DNA from: Botryococcus braunii
Taxonomy: Eukaryota > Chlorophyta > Trebouxiophyceae
DNA length: 64,000 bases
Reading direction: 5' to 3'
Assembly (NCBI GenBank): GCA_002005505.1
Contig: KV908353.1
Location: forward strand, 656,581-720,580
Under the pieces are notes generated by a model that worked only from the letters and a program-made list of their open reading frames with translations, searched no databases and was not told the origin of the DNA. Both the position numbers and the translations under genes were made by a program. Positions 1 through 12,960 of the stretch are shown here, piece by piece. The number at the start of each line of letters is the position of its first letter. The stretch's first letter is position 1.

Positions 1-357
1 TCAAAGGCTTGCCGTTTTGGGAGGGCTTTGTACATTTCTGGGCTCTCCAGGGTTTCACATATCCAGTCGTGTTTTTTTTCTTTTCCTCCCCTATTTGTTT
101 TTCTTTTCTTTTGTTTTTCTTTTGTGTGTGTGCATTCTTCGCTTTCAATGTTTGTTTAAAAACCAAGCAGTTGTACTGTGAGCTCTGGCGACGTAGTAGG
201 AGAGGTGGTTGTGTGGTCTGTAGGATTGGGAGGGGCACGCTTGGTCCCCACGGTACCAAGGGCACGCCGCACAGCCGCCTCAGTCCAAGTCCGCGCCGCA
301 GCGTAAGTCCCTCCAAAATCATTGTCAGATGGGGTGTGTGCAAGTGTGTGCGGTGTT

Positions 358-389
358 CCCCCCCCCTTTTTTTTTGGGGGGGGGGGGGG
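358..389. repeat. C/T/G homopolymer block
   Basis: A run of C is followed by a run of T and then a run of G. The C and G runs could pair as a hairpin with a T loop. The preceding 350 bases are pyrimidine-rich with no recognisable gene. Runs like this are error-prone in assemblies, so the exact lengths should not be trusted. Confidence 0.8.
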
Positions 390-398
390 CGCGTCCAG

Positions 399-700
399 GC
401 ATGTTCCTGCAAGGGAAATGATGAGCGCAACAGCCCGCCGCATATTATAGGGCAGGCTCTTGCTAGCAGTGTTTCAATCGACGGAAAACCTTGGAGTTGT
501 TTGGCAGGGACAATTCCTTCCACATGCTGGAAAGCATGGGGGCGGTTTGTGTAGCTAGACAAACCTTTAGTACTATATTACAGTTCCTCCCAAAGGCCAG
601 CATGCCCCTGCAAGCGGAAATGACAGCATGGCAGCACATGCCCCAGCAGGTGCTGATGGCCTCTCATCCAAAGGGTGTGGGGGGTGCAGGGATGGCTATC
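399..700 (+). other. Degenerate direct repeats upstream of the psaO exon
   Basis: Two blocks of about 70 bp, near 399-470 and 600-665, share similarity (both contain a CCTGCAAG-GGAAATGA-like core). A stretch near 490-555 resembles the part of the psaO exon downstream that encodes LLESIGQEL, but without a good matching frame. This could be a decayed duplicate of psaO exon material or the region of the missing 5' exon. No start codon or transit peptide can be assigned. Confidence 0.3.
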
Positions 701-1111
701 AGTGGTTGCGCAAAGACCCCCTCGTCTTTGTGCTCGGTGCGCCCCCATTCGTGGAAGCCCTGCTCGTGAGTGTGACATGTGCGTGCATGCACGTGTCTGG
801 GAAATAAGGGGGGTGGGAGGGGGAAAGCACTGGGGTTGGAGGAGGGGTAGGAGGGCGATGTGGAAACAGGTGTGGCAGGAGGTGTGTGTGTGTGTGTGTG
901 TGGGGGGGGGAGAGGGAGAGAGGGAGGGTGAGGGAGAGATGTGGGGGGGGGGGGAGCGTGGGAGAGGGAAAAAGGGGGGGGGGCTTGAGAGCGTGAGTGT
1001 GTGGAGGGTAACAAGGGTGAAAGAGGGAGGTGGCCCAAATCTTTCGGGATATCAGTAGCCGGAAAAAGGAGGGTCTCATGTGGGGGACTGAGGGGAGTGC
1101 CGGGGGAGCAG

Positions 1112-1964
1112 GGTTCCTGGGCTGGACAGTCCCTGCCAACATCCCGGTGGCTGCATTTGGCGGCAAGTCATTGTTCGGCCTCCTGTTGGAAAGCATCGGT
1201 CAGGAGCTGGCCAAGTTCCCCACCGGCCCCGCCCTCACTGACCCCTTCTGGTGTGCCCCCCCCCCTCCCCTCTGTCGTCTGTGTGTAGTCCTTGTAGTCT
1301 TTTAGTAAGCCTTTAAAGTCTTTTAGTAAGCCTTTAAAGTCTCTTAGTAAGCCTTTGAAGTCGTTTTGTAAGCCTTCAAGTCGTTTTGAAAGCCTTGAAG
1401 TCTTTTTGAAGGTCCGCTCTCAAGTTTCCCGCAGTTCGCTCAGAGTCCCCTCGGCTAGTATCTGTCACAGATCACAAATTGTTTAGCTGGATCGGTTGGA
1501 AGAAAATAAAAAATAAAATAACTGTTACCTGGTGTTAAGGTAAGTCTCGGCGTTCTCTCCTCCACTGTCCTTTGCCCTGGAGGTGCCGACAAAGTTGTAG
1601 GCAGTACAGACTTGCAAATGCAGCTCATCGAAAGTGATTCTTTGTAAGTGCTTAGAAACGGATTCTCAGATGGTACAATGGTGGACAATTATGGTACAAC
1701 AACGGTACATACAGTGCGCACACAGACACGGCAGATGACTCATCTTCTTTGATAACACAGCCCATGGCAGATGACTCTTTGAGGCAAACAGTAGGATCCG
1801 TCCGGTACATGCCAGTGAAGTGCGGACTGCTGACCATGTTGGAAGATGACTGACAATGGCGGTACAGGCTGTACCTCATCATTTACCATGTGGGTCTGTT
1901 CCTCGCCTTGACCCTGGGCCAGATTGGAGCGCAAGCGCGTCGCTCGGGCTACTTTGACCAGTAG
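1112..1964 (+). CDS. psaO: Photosystem I subunit O (PsaO), C-terminal two exons
   Basis: PsaO is a small two-helix thylakoid membrane subunit at the edge of photosystem I, in the region where LHCII docks during state transitions. Exon A (from about 1112 to 1250) encodes a segment reading GFLGWTVPANIPV, then GGKSLFGLLLESIGQELA, then FPTGPALTDPF. This is the conserved PsaO core, including the FPTGPALTDPFW signature. It ends in phase 2 at the donor CTG/GTGTGC. Exon B (1868-1964) follows the acceptor GGTACAG. The Trp codon is completed across the junction and the frame continues LYLIIYHVGLFLALTLGQIG, then AQARRSGYFDQ and TAG; this is the second transmembrane helix and the PsaO C terminus. The exon A start is uncertain (possible acceptor at 1110-1111). 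The transit peptide and N-terminal exon were not found. Family identity comes from recall of plant and algal PsaO, not from a search. Confidence 0.82.
1297..1410 (+). repeat. 21-bp tandem repeat in the psaO intron
   Basis: About six imperfect copies of a 20-21-bp unit of the type GTCTTTTAGTAAGCCTTTAA lie in the intron between psaO exon A (ending at 1250) and exon B (starting at 1868). The last copies are more diverged. Confidence 0.85.
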
Positions 1965-2155
1965 GAGATGCCCGGAGCGGCGGTACAGGGCGTTGTTCTG
2001 CATTTGTATGGCCTTGCCCTCTTACCCTATCAAAGTTGCATCTCTTCCCCGGTTGAATCTCTCCTAGGCGGTGGAGAACTCTCAAGGAGTTTTCTTCTGA
2101 ATGCATGTCATTAATGTATACGTTCTGACGTCACCATTGATGGCGGTACCTGCAG

Positions 2156-3601
<1,446 letters not shown>

Positions 3602-4185
3602 GCTCCTCTGCATACGACTTTCTCTCCCACGGGTACCGTGGAGACCCCACTGTGGGGGGCCAAGCTCCCTGCGCTGCATGTGCAGCGATCCATAGCGGTG
3701 TTGCCGAAGAAGACCCTCTTGAGACCGTCCATGAGAACGATGAGAACATCAGAAAGGCGTTCCTTGTTTGCGAGTTGTGCTTGTCCTTTTGCGTGAGTCT
3801 GAGAATTTTTACTGGGCCCCTGGGAAAATGAATGGTAAGCTCGAAAGACGTGCAACGTTCTGTGACGCAGCCAGGCTTTGAGGACCTTGCACGCGATTGG
3901 TTGAGGACTTGAGGCTGAGCTTGAGGCTTGGGCTTTGACTGTTGGTCCGTCTATCTGTAAAAGATGTGTGCGCCATCACATGCAGATCTGGCGAGCTCCC
4001 TTCCGGAAGTTTGCGCATCTGCTGAAGTGTTTTGCTCGTCTCTTTCTGTCAGTGAATTTTTAAGACTTTGAGGCACTCCGTAACGCTGTAAATCCTTCAC
4101 ACTGCCGGAGTTGCCCAACTGCTGACAAGGTGATGCTCATGGGCTGGGAACCCAGTGTTTGCTTTCTTGCAGGCCCCCTTTCCCC
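3602..4185 (+). other. Region downstream of psaO, no gene assigned
   Basis: This is sequence of ordinary composition after the second psaO stop and probably includes the 3' UTR. An open frame of about 110 codons overlaps the end of psaO, but it resembles nothing I know and has no splice or start support. Confidence 0.4.
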
Positions 4186-4188
4186 CCC

Positions 4189-4229
<41 letters not shown>

Positions 4230-4336
4230 GTTTTTTTTTGGGGGGGGGGGGGTTGGGGCATTGGGTGGAGTGGGTGTGTTTGAGAGAAGGGAGGGGGGGG
4301 GGGGTGGGAGGGAGAGAGGGGATGCACGTGCGCGCG

Positions 4337-4387
<51 letters not shown>
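4186..4387. repeat. Homopolymer, (CG)n and (CA)n tract
   Basis: A C run, a T run of about 30, a G run and a GGGA-rich stretch are followed by (CG)n passing directly into (CA)n at about 4328-4387. Alternating purine-pyrimidine DNA of this kind can form Z-DNA. No gene is present. Confidence 0.95.
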
Positions 4388-4389
<2 letters not shown>

Positions 4390-6741
4390 CGCACGGTCAT
4401 ACACTACAAGCAGTACATAGTACCGCGGGAATCAAAGCTACATGGTCAAGCATCTCAATTGAGAGAAATTACAACAAAACAACCTCAGATGACTCCGGCA
4501 TTGTCCCTATACTCACAGAATGCCAACTTGTGAGAAGGAAGCCTAAGCCTGCGCGCGTCAGAAGACAGTACATCTAGATGAGGGGTCTGCTTACAATCGA
4601 TCCAAAGATGTCTGGAAAGGCAGCCCGAACACGTGGTGCACCTGGTTCACGAAGTGTGCAGGTGTTCAGACTCCCATTTAAGGGGAGTTGCCCTACACAA
4701 TATTATACGCTCAGAAGCTTAGCTGGGCTGTGTCGCACCCGATTTTCGGAATCACGCCTACTTTCTCTTAACAGTCTCCTGAAGACTACTGTGAATGACC
4801 TTGCTCCATAGAAAATATAGCATCCGTGCATAATGCAATACAAACAATATTAATGTTTTTGCAGGCGGGTCTCTGGGAGGTTTGAATGTAGATACATGCT
4901 ACAAGCATGTGCTCGAGACCAAATATATGCATGCGCAACGGATATGCAATTCCATGATGCTTGCAACTTGGCGTTAAAATGCCGATAAGAGATATCTTAT
5001 GGGGTTGCTCAGGCATGGATTCAAAATGCATGTTCTGAGGTATCTGGATTCAACAACCAACTCTATTTGGATAAACATGTCAAGTTGCTGACATGTTTAA
5101 AACAGTGGAACATTGATTTTGGTATTAACGCACGTCTGGATTTTAGATACAGGACACAATGGGACCAGGATTGGGATGGGACCGAAGCTGGCCCCAACTG
5201 AGTGGCCTTTGGGTTGATCATGCGGGGCTGGGTCCCACTCCAACTTCGTGTACGTAATTACGTTATTACACCTCATCTCCGCCCAAGATATTGGGTTGCT
5301 GGGTCCCATGCCAGTCAAATCTGTCACACCCCATCCATTTCCCAAATTTGGCAGGGTCCCATTGCAGCCCAGCTTCGTAACACCCCATCCAGGTCCAGGT
5401 TGTACTTCAAGGCCGGATATCTAATGTTGAATAGCTCGGATTTGTACCAAGCATAATCTCCCCCTTCTCAAAAATGGGAAGGGAAACCACACGGTTGAGA
5501 CAAATTTCCAGTCCGCAACCAAGTAGTATCATCAGTAGTCCGCCAAAGTTGGACCACATCCACACGTGTGTGGGATACCTCATCTGGGGGTCCCATCAGC
5601 TCCTGGATGTCCTACCAGCCAGAAACTCAAGTAAAACACTACCTGCTCTACAAAGGTCCTTCGACCACTTATGGAAGCAGAAACGGCAGTACTAGTACTA
5701 TTAATACTTAACAGGACGTATGCAATGCATGTGTAATTCAGCCAGCGTAATACTGTACGACATGTGTAATTCAGCATGTGGTGACACCGATCACAATACA
5801 TCCGAACGACAATTCAACAAGTCGAGTTAGAGATCCCATCAAATGCCATATGGTTGAAAACACGTAAAGGAGCCAGCCTGGCATTGTTGTTGTAATGCTA
5901 TCACAGAATCAACAGCCATAATGAAATGTCACCATCGTGTAACAATCCATTTAATACCTACCCCCGCGGGTGAAAGCACCCTTAATCAAGGGGCCTAAGG
6001 TTCAAAGCAGCTGCCTCGTAACTGCAGTGGCCTAGCAACAAAGAAACATCTCATAATTTCGCCTCGGTAAGCAGCCCCATTAGGCTGTGGCCAATCAGTA
6101 CAGATGACTGGTTGCATGTACCTCTCTGGTGCAGACTGGCAGTAACCCCGATACACACCTGTTGCAGCTAATATGCAATGCTGCATGCTAGACAACCAAA
6201 CAACCCGAGATGTCACACCATGAGATGTCACCACTCACGTGACATAGCCTCGAGGTGTAATTAATCAAAAAAGGGGTTCGCGCGACATGGCACAACTCTG
6301 GTGTCGTCTGGTATGTCCTCTGCTTAAGCTTCAATGTAAATCTCATCTACGTAGGGGCTGCCCCAATGAGCAGGGCAGTTTTCCTGTGAGCAGGGCTACA
6401 ATTCCCTGGAGTGTGCCAAGAGCAAGGCATACAGCCAAGATCCTGATCTTCGATAGGCTCCTCCAGCAGGAAGAAGTTTTCTTCACTTCCCATCTAAGGT
6501 TTCCTGCAATAATGGCTGCAGGCGAGAGACAATCACGCTGCGTGGCCGAGAACTGAGGAGGAGGAACAGAATTTGTTTGCACGACTTGTTGCATATGCAG
6601 TGAATTCAGTGCAACGCCATCACACAAAAAAATGCACGCCTTTCAAAATGGGTGTGCATTTGCAGTAGTGAATATTGTAATATGCCAACTATTGAAGGTT
6701 GGGGTGGTACATGAACCCCTAGAGGTCCTTACCGATGTCAA
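4390..6741. other. Unassigned sequence with weak internal repeats
   Basis: I find no gene that I can name on either strand. Between about 5230 and 5400 there are three diverged copies of a 60-70-bp unit containing GGGTCCCA and CACCCCATCC-like blocks. Open frames of 60-95 codons (for example 6287-6556 +, 6343-6627 -) have no recognisable motif and overlap each other on opposite strands, so none is called. Confidence 0.5.
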
Positions 6742-7087
6742 GGGCACATCCGTGTTTTATCGACATCAGCGGTATGCCTGAAGTCGCACTGACATCGAGA
6801 TTTCACGCGCAGCATTAGTTAACAAACAGTCCTGAGCAAAAGACCAGTACCGGTATACACGGTTTCTGCTTATTGTTCCAACACGGACCCTCGAAAGTGC
6901 ATTCTTGTGCTAATGGGCACATCCGTGTTTTATCGACATCAGCGGTATGCCTGAAGTCTCACTGACATCGAGATTTCACGCGCAGCATTAGTTAACAAAC
7001 AGTCCTGAGCAAAAGACCGGTACCGGTATACACGGTTTCTGCTTATTGTTCCAACACGGACCCTCGAGAGTGCATTCTTGTGCTAAT
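6742..7087 (+). repeat. 173-bp tandem duplication
   Basis: Two adjacent 173-bp copies (6742-6914 and 6915-7087) differ at only a few positions, such as CGCACTG/CTCACTG and CCAGTACC/CCGGTACC. The unit starts GGGCACATCCGTG and ends TTCTTGTGCTAAT. No coding frame runs through both. The near-identity implies a recent duplication. Confidence 0.95.
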
Positions 7088-8224
7088 GACTGTACCTGAG
7101 TTCGCCTCAGTATCTATCCGGATGGATATTGATTCATCAATTGTGTGATTAGGGATCCCAATCATGCAATTCACAACGAAATTCGAATGAAATCCGAATT
7201 CGTGATCCTGAAATCTGGCAGAAGCAGTGGAGCAATGTGCCCTGATGGAAAGTCTGCCAACCGTATAAGATACTTCCTGAGATCTCTAAGTTTCTTGGCT
7301 GTATTGACAGCATATTCAACAGCACTCAAAGGAGTGCAATTGGTTTTGCTGCACTGCAGAGATGCGGACCTCCAGCACCTCACTTTGCACTATGCTGAGT
7401 AGCTACATGGATGCATCAGCACTCTAAGCCCTTTCCCCCAAAACCCTGAAGATTTGCCAAACCAGGCAATGCTGCTCATCCTGCTGGAGGTGAAACAAAC
7501 ACCTTGAAATCTGAATACCAAGGCCCAAGAAATGAATATCGCCTATATGGCCAGGATTGAAAGCTCCCACCTGTTAGGGCTGGGAACCCTCATAAGTCCA
7601 ACTCCAGCACAAGTTCTCCATAGGACACCCCCTTTTTGGGGGGGGGGGGGGGGGGGGGGGCCTTCCAGAGATGGCTCAGCACTCATTCCCAATTCGATGG
7701 AGCTAGCTCCATCGTGACACACCAATGAGTACAGCAGATGGTCACACACCCTTCCCACCTTAGTTGATCCTCAAGTCATGGATGACTCCAGGATCAACAG
7801 AGGTGGGAAAAGTGCGCGAACAAGTGCTGTAATGACCTTGAGAATCATTCATCCTTTCCAACAACAGTAAGCGATGGGGCTGTCCCCTTGCACTTCCTCT
7901 TTTGGTCGAACCTCATTGCATTTAGCATCATTTCTAATTGGATTGAATGATGCCCAGTATACAAATATGCCTCAGAGTCGTTCGGAAACCCAGGAGATGG
8001 GCTACGCACATCTCCCACCTGCAAAGATTTTCAATCCATTGCTCATCCTTGCGAATACCGGTGAGCAATCGGCATTCTCCTCCTTAACTTCCATTCGGAG
8101 GACGGGGCTTACTTGCAACAAACATCACAACCCAGTGGCTTTCATGATGCAGCGTATGCGAATATGCCAAAGTAGGACTTAGAAAAATGCTCAAGGACCC
8201 TCGAGACCGCATGCCTTTCCCTCA
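7088..8224. other. Unassigned sequence with a G23 run
   Basis: A run of 23 G lies at 7638-7660. A minus-strand open frame at 7171-7383 reads like protein (segments LSAVEYAVNTAKKLRDLRK and FRITNSDFIRISL then stop) and lies downstream of the family X gene. I cannot link it to that gene by splice phase, so it is left as a possible exon only. Confidence 0.35.
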
Positions 8225-8343
8225 TTAATAACTCTTCAAGCCGCAATCCATCCTTCTCGACAACCAGGACCAATTGATGCTACCCTCCACACTTCCCTCT
8301 TCCTGGATACATCTGGAGACATGTTCCAGCTGCTTCAATGATA
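8225..8343 (-). pseudogene. Duplicate terminal exon of family X (diverged)
   Basis: This segment is preceded on the minus strand by the acceptor CATGCAG, and its first bases (GATATCATTGAAGC) match the start of the better conserved terminal exon at 8735-8783. Read in the same entry phase it gives ISLKQLEHVSRCIQEEG and ends KSY then TAA. A third, decayed version lies near 8600-8665 (SKLSSYLIEER-like, interrupted by a stop). It could be an alternative terminal exon rather than a relic. Confidence 0.4.
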
Positions 8344-8734
8344 TCCTGCATGCAGTTGTGCCCCAGCTTGCCTTTTGTGAAGACAAAAGCAGAGAGCTTG
8401 CACGTGTCCTAGAAATATTCCTCTTCATCATCTGCGACTTGGTTGCCAAAAATCCAATTTTCCAGACATTTCGCAGCTTTGGCCATACTCTGCATGACCC
8501 AGAGTGGGCCTATCGAGACTGCAGAGTGGGCCTGTGCAGACTGCCTTCAAAAACTTTCTCAATGTCGGTGGATTTGCCTGCACCTATTTGCGTTCTTCAA
8601 TGAGATAACTTGACAGCTTCGATCAAGCCCTGCACGTCGAAGAGCGTCTGCAGAAGAAACAGGGGCTGCAAATACCCTGTGTAGCAAAAAGAGGACTTAC
8701 TGTGTCTGAATCACATGGAATGTGGACAGCCGTG

Positions 8735-11524
8735 CTACATCAAGCCCCTCTCCGTGAGTGAGTCTGACAGCTTCCATGATATCCTGCATGTCCCGCAATA
8801 GTTTATAACTTATGTCATTCCATCAGGGAGGTCATTAAGTGCATTACAAGAGCATGTGCCTTGTTCCAACGCATCTCTTAGAAAACATGTGATGTATACC
8901 CACTCCCTTAGTTCTACATTCTGGGATTGCCATTGGTTCAAACATAATGCTAATCAAAGTTGCAAAACTTGTCATTGACACACAGACATACAAATTGAGG
9001 GGGAAACACTATGCAGCTTATAATCCCTCTCCCTCAACCTCCCCGGGGAAGAAAAGGGTCCTTGAAGATTTGGGGGAAACCCGGGAAGAGGCGGAAACGG
9101 AGGAAAGGAAAAGACGACATAGCTGCATCACTCACCAATTGAGGCTTCCGCAGAACTTGACTTTTCTGTCCCCAATCTTCATCCGACAAAGTGGAGGAGG
9201 TGGTAGGCATGGAAAGCTAAGAACTTCAGGACAACAGTCCTGGTAATGACGCATAATTGCCTTTGGGCCAACCCCTAAACAATCCCATGGCAGATCAGCA
9301 CTGAACGAACCAATTAAATGCTTCTTGCTTGAAACCTCAAATGATGGCTTGGATGCTCCATCATCCAAGCCCCCAGCATGATCTCTTCTGGCAGTCCTGC
9401 CTAACACTTCGCGACCTGCCATTGGAAGGGGACAGGACACGAACCGCTGCTGTGCCTAAAATTTTGCATGCGGCCGCTGGGACGGAACAGCAAACAAAGT
9501 AAACCCCAGGCTAAACCTTTCCCCCAGCCACTGAGAGGGGACAGCAAATCAACAAACCGCCAGTCCAAAACATTCTGCACACCGTCGGCATATCAAGACA
9601 TTGCAATCGTCTTGCTTGACACATTGCACTCCCCACCCAGCCAGTTTTGATGTACGCTTGCTTCCTGACCAGCATGACACATGCGAAAGATCAGGAGTCC
9701 TAGCTTGAGGAGAGGCTTACAGCTTCTTCACGAAGGCCTCTCGGTGAGCTGCTCCTGTGAAAGTTGCCAGAATCGCCACCATGTGCTGCAGGTCCGTATC
9801 TCTTTGTGAGAAGGCTGCTCCAGTTGCGACATGGTAGAACGCCAACAGCTTTCCAACCTTTGCCCTCCAATCCATGCACAGTCAGACAACCACAAGGACA
9901 GGTGCACAGAGGAGGTTCCGGTGGGGGAGAATCTTTGGATTGGGCCGGGAGGGGGGGGGGAGACACCAAGCATGAAATCTTGCAAGGAGTCTGCAACCAG
10001 ACACATGCACCTGGTCATTGACCTTCACAAAACGCCCTTGCTGCTGCATAGTCAGCAACCATACACATATACCTGGTCAATAAAGCTTCACAAAAGCTCT
10101 TGCTGCTGCAGAGTCAGCAACCATATACATGAGCCCGGTCATTAACCTGCACAAAAGGCTCTTGCTGTTGCAGAGTCAGCAACCATGCACATGTACCTGG
10201 TCATTAACCTCCACAAAAAGCTCTAGCTGCTGCAGAGTCAGCAACCATACACATGTACCTGGTCATTAACCTCCACAAAAAGCTTTAGCTGCTGCAGAGT
10301 CAGCAACCATACACATGTACCTGGTCATTAACCTTCACAAAAAGCTCTTGCTGTTGCAGAGTCAGAACCGGAGTACGAGACGGTGCATTGCTGGCGCTAC
10401 CAATATATCCGGCGCCAGTGAGGCGAACCACCCCGGGCATAAGTGCTGTGTTCCCAGTCTGTGCAGCTCTCGAAGAAAGTCCCCGCTGGCCTTGTCTGGC
10501 AGCCCTCCCATGACCATGGCGAGGATGGAGTGGGTCCTCAGCTTCTTTCAGTCTGGCTTCCAGAACCTCCAATGGAGCGGATGCTACAGGGTCGTAGCCG
10601 GCTAGTCTGCACGACACCATGCTCTCGATCAGGTCTGTATGCCAGACATGCTGAGATCTTGTATTGACATGCAACCTACGAAGAGATTTGGTGCTTTAGA
10701 AAGAAGACCTGAACTGCATACAAGACTGGACAACTGTAGAGGCCTTATCAAGGAGAACCCCTCGCTCTTATGTCGCAAGATTGAAACACCGGACGACACA
10801 CGAAAGCTTCTCCAGCACATCCTATGCGTGCTTGCTGCATGGCAGGTATGTGGAGGGCAACTGCCACAGCGTTCCACTGTTGTGACAAGTAGCACAGCAA
10901 ACCCTGCCAGAGCCTTGGTGGGTAAGACAACTCCTGGCAATCCATTGTATTGAATGCTATGGCTTGGCATGATGATCCAATTGGTATACATTTTCTTAAG
11001 GGCAAACGGCTGTGGGTAAGAGAAATTTTGTAGCACTCTCGAGGAACAAGAAAAAGAGTTACACTTCACCCTTAGCTCGCTGACCATTCCCCAGCTTACA
11101 AAATCGGGCTTGCCCAGACAACTCAACATTACCAAAGGATATGTCCCCTCTACTACCTGCAAGAGAGGGGAAGAAAAGGGGCGCGGGGTAGTCCAGGCAC
11201 CTTCCGAGAAATGCCTTTAACTCCACATCACCGTCCCGGCGAGTGTCCAAGGAGTCAAAGATGCAGGCAAGAAAGTTCATGAAGCCCCAGTCCACACTCG
11301 CAGAGAATTGGCGTGGGTCACCCTGCTATCGTGCGAATCACCGCCTCTCGGAATCTCCGTCAATGAAGGACTTTTTTCCGAAAAAGGGAAGAAAAACAGT
11401 GAAGCATGGTATTGATATTAAAATTAAGAATCTCTGGCCTTACCGACATTGATGTAGGCTCCTGATGTCCCAAGGGAGCCCTACCAAGGGCTTCGACTTC
11501 CCGACGACGTCCGTCAGATGGAAC
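8735..11524 (-). CDS. Family X gene, upstream diverged paralogue, last five exons
   Basis: Function not recognised. Exons on the minus strand are 11524-11444 (VPSDGRRREVEALG..., donor GTAAGG), 11322-11201 (SVDWGFMNFLACIFDSLD), 10606-10321 (LAGYDPVASAPLEV ... TRLTGAGYIG-type motif ... LTLQQQELFVKVNDQ), 9857-9721 (KLLAFYHVATGAAF ... MVAILATFTGAAHREAF) and 8783-8735 (ISWKLSDSLTERGLM, TAG). Intron phases after the second to fourth exons are 2, 0 and 2, the same as in the four copies in the tandem array. The last two exons have identical lengths there (137 and 49 bp), and the intron between the second and third is 594 bp in both places. The protein appears helical, without signal peptide or membrane segment in the visible part. 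The 5' end was not found. Conserved phase and reading frame argue for a real gene. Confidence 0.65.
8784..9720 (-). other. Intron of the upstream family X gene
   Basis: This lies between the exon ending 9721 (donor GTAAGCC on the minus strand) and the terminal exon 8783-8735. Its length (937 bp) is close to that of the corresponding intron in the tandem units (969 bp). No further exon is supported inside it. An open frame at 9132-9440 on the minus strand has no counterpart in the other copies. Confidence 0.5.
10011..10370 (-). repeat. 62-bp minisatellite built from an exon end and its splice donor
   Basis: CTGGTC (or CCGGTC) recurs at 10011, 10073, 10135, 10197, 10259 and 10321, a spacing of exactly 62 bp. 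The copy at 10321 is the true 3' end of family X exon 10606-10321. The others are downstream copies inside the intron. On the minus strand each unit carries the exon end (LFV-VNDQ), a GTACAT-like donor (lost in the 10135 copy) and an acceptor-like CTCTGCAG. A partial copy starts near 9988. Confidence 0.95.
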
Positions 11525-12512
11525 CTGAGGCGAAATCAGGCCTGCCACAGATGGATGTCATAACTTATCAGGCAAACACCTTCAAGAAAAGGCGGGGTTA
11601 TCGCAAATGTTCGGGACCTGCAGACGTCCGCAACAGCGCGCCGTGATCTCAAGTGACCTGCCGGAGTAGCCATGCCCTGAACACCCAAATGCAGTGGCAG
11701 ACCTATCTCCCACATACTTTATATAAGTTTCCTGCGTCTACATGTTGGAAACTCTTTGGTGGATGGCAGATGCACCCTCGGGTAGGCCCCGGTGCGTGCG
11801 TGGAGATTGGCGCTTCTAGGATTGATTGACGGTGAAGTGTACCGTCCAGACGTGCCGCGCACTTCCAGAGCAGGCCCGTATGGTCACTAAGTACTGAGCA
11901 GTACAGGGCAGAAGGATGTCCATGCCAACTCTGGCGCCTCCGTCTGCTCGTCCACACCGTACGTTCTAACCCGCGACCACAAGACCGCCATGGCGGTCAC
12001 ACCGCGGTCCTGGCGCCAGGACCGCGGATTGGTGTTGTAAATGGATTGTAGGCCGCAGGTCCGGTAGTGTATTGCCGATCCCTGATTGTTGCTATAGGCG
12101 ATTAGAGAGTACTGTAGTAGTATCATAGGCGGCCTTCGGCGCGGGGTCAATTTCCTCAGTTGCTGAATTTGGATCATGGGGGTCCGGTCACATGGAGATG
12201 ATCATGACGCGCCTCTCGCCACGTCCTGTGGTAGAAAACTGGCATTCACTAGTGGTGAAGAAGGCAGAAGAAGGGAAGATACATCAAGGGAGTTGTTGCA
12301 ACCAATTGGATCACCGCAACTCCCGTTGTCAATTTAGAATTAAGAGTGAAGCCTAGTCTAACCGCATAACCAAAATTCCATCATGCCGGGACGCGGAATC
12401 TAGGGGCGTTGTCAATTTGCAAATTGCGTTTCTCACTTTCTCCTCCCCCCCTGTTGTAAAGGGGGGAACCGCTGCAAATGGGGAGGGACGCGCCGTGGCG
12501 CGTGGATCCCCC
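11525..12512. other. Unassigned region with two GC-rich palindromes
   Basis: No gene is assigned, although further 5' exons of the minus-strand family X gene would be expected here. A perfect 16-bp palindrome (GACCGCCATGGCGGTC) at 11983-11998 is followed 3 bp later by a perfect 26-bp palindrome at 12002-12027 centred on GGCGCC. Confidence 0.7.
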
Positions 12513-12525
12513 CCCCCTCTCTCTC

Positions 12526-12600
<75 letters not shown>

Positions 12601-12619
12601 CTCTCTCTCCCCCCTCTCT

Positions 12620-12703
<84 letters not shown>

Positions 12704-12727
12704 CTCTCTCCCCCTCCCCCCCCCCCC

Positions 12728-12822
<95 letters not shown>

Positions 12823-12875
12823 TCCCTCCCTCCCTCTCTCTCTTCCCACCCCCCTTCTCTCTCTTCCCCCCATCC

Positions 12876-12959
<84 letters not shown>

Positions 12960-12960
12960 C
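12513..12960 (+). repeat. Long (CT)n polypyrimidine tract
   Basis: About 450 bp of almost pure pyrimidine, mostly (CT)n with C runs and CTCC interruptions, including a C-only stretch near 12717-12738. The long Ser/Leu and Arg/Glu frames on the two strands are artefacts. Such tracts can form triplex (H-DNA). Confidence 0.97.

Noticed and set aside
7874..8182. 102-codon plus-strand frame
   Set aside because: No motif, no splice or start support, and it lies next to the terminal exons of a minus-strand gene.
10011..10370. Regular repeats as a CRISPR array
   Set aside because: The 62-bp units abut with no spacers, the genome is eukaryotic, and the unit derives from an exon end.
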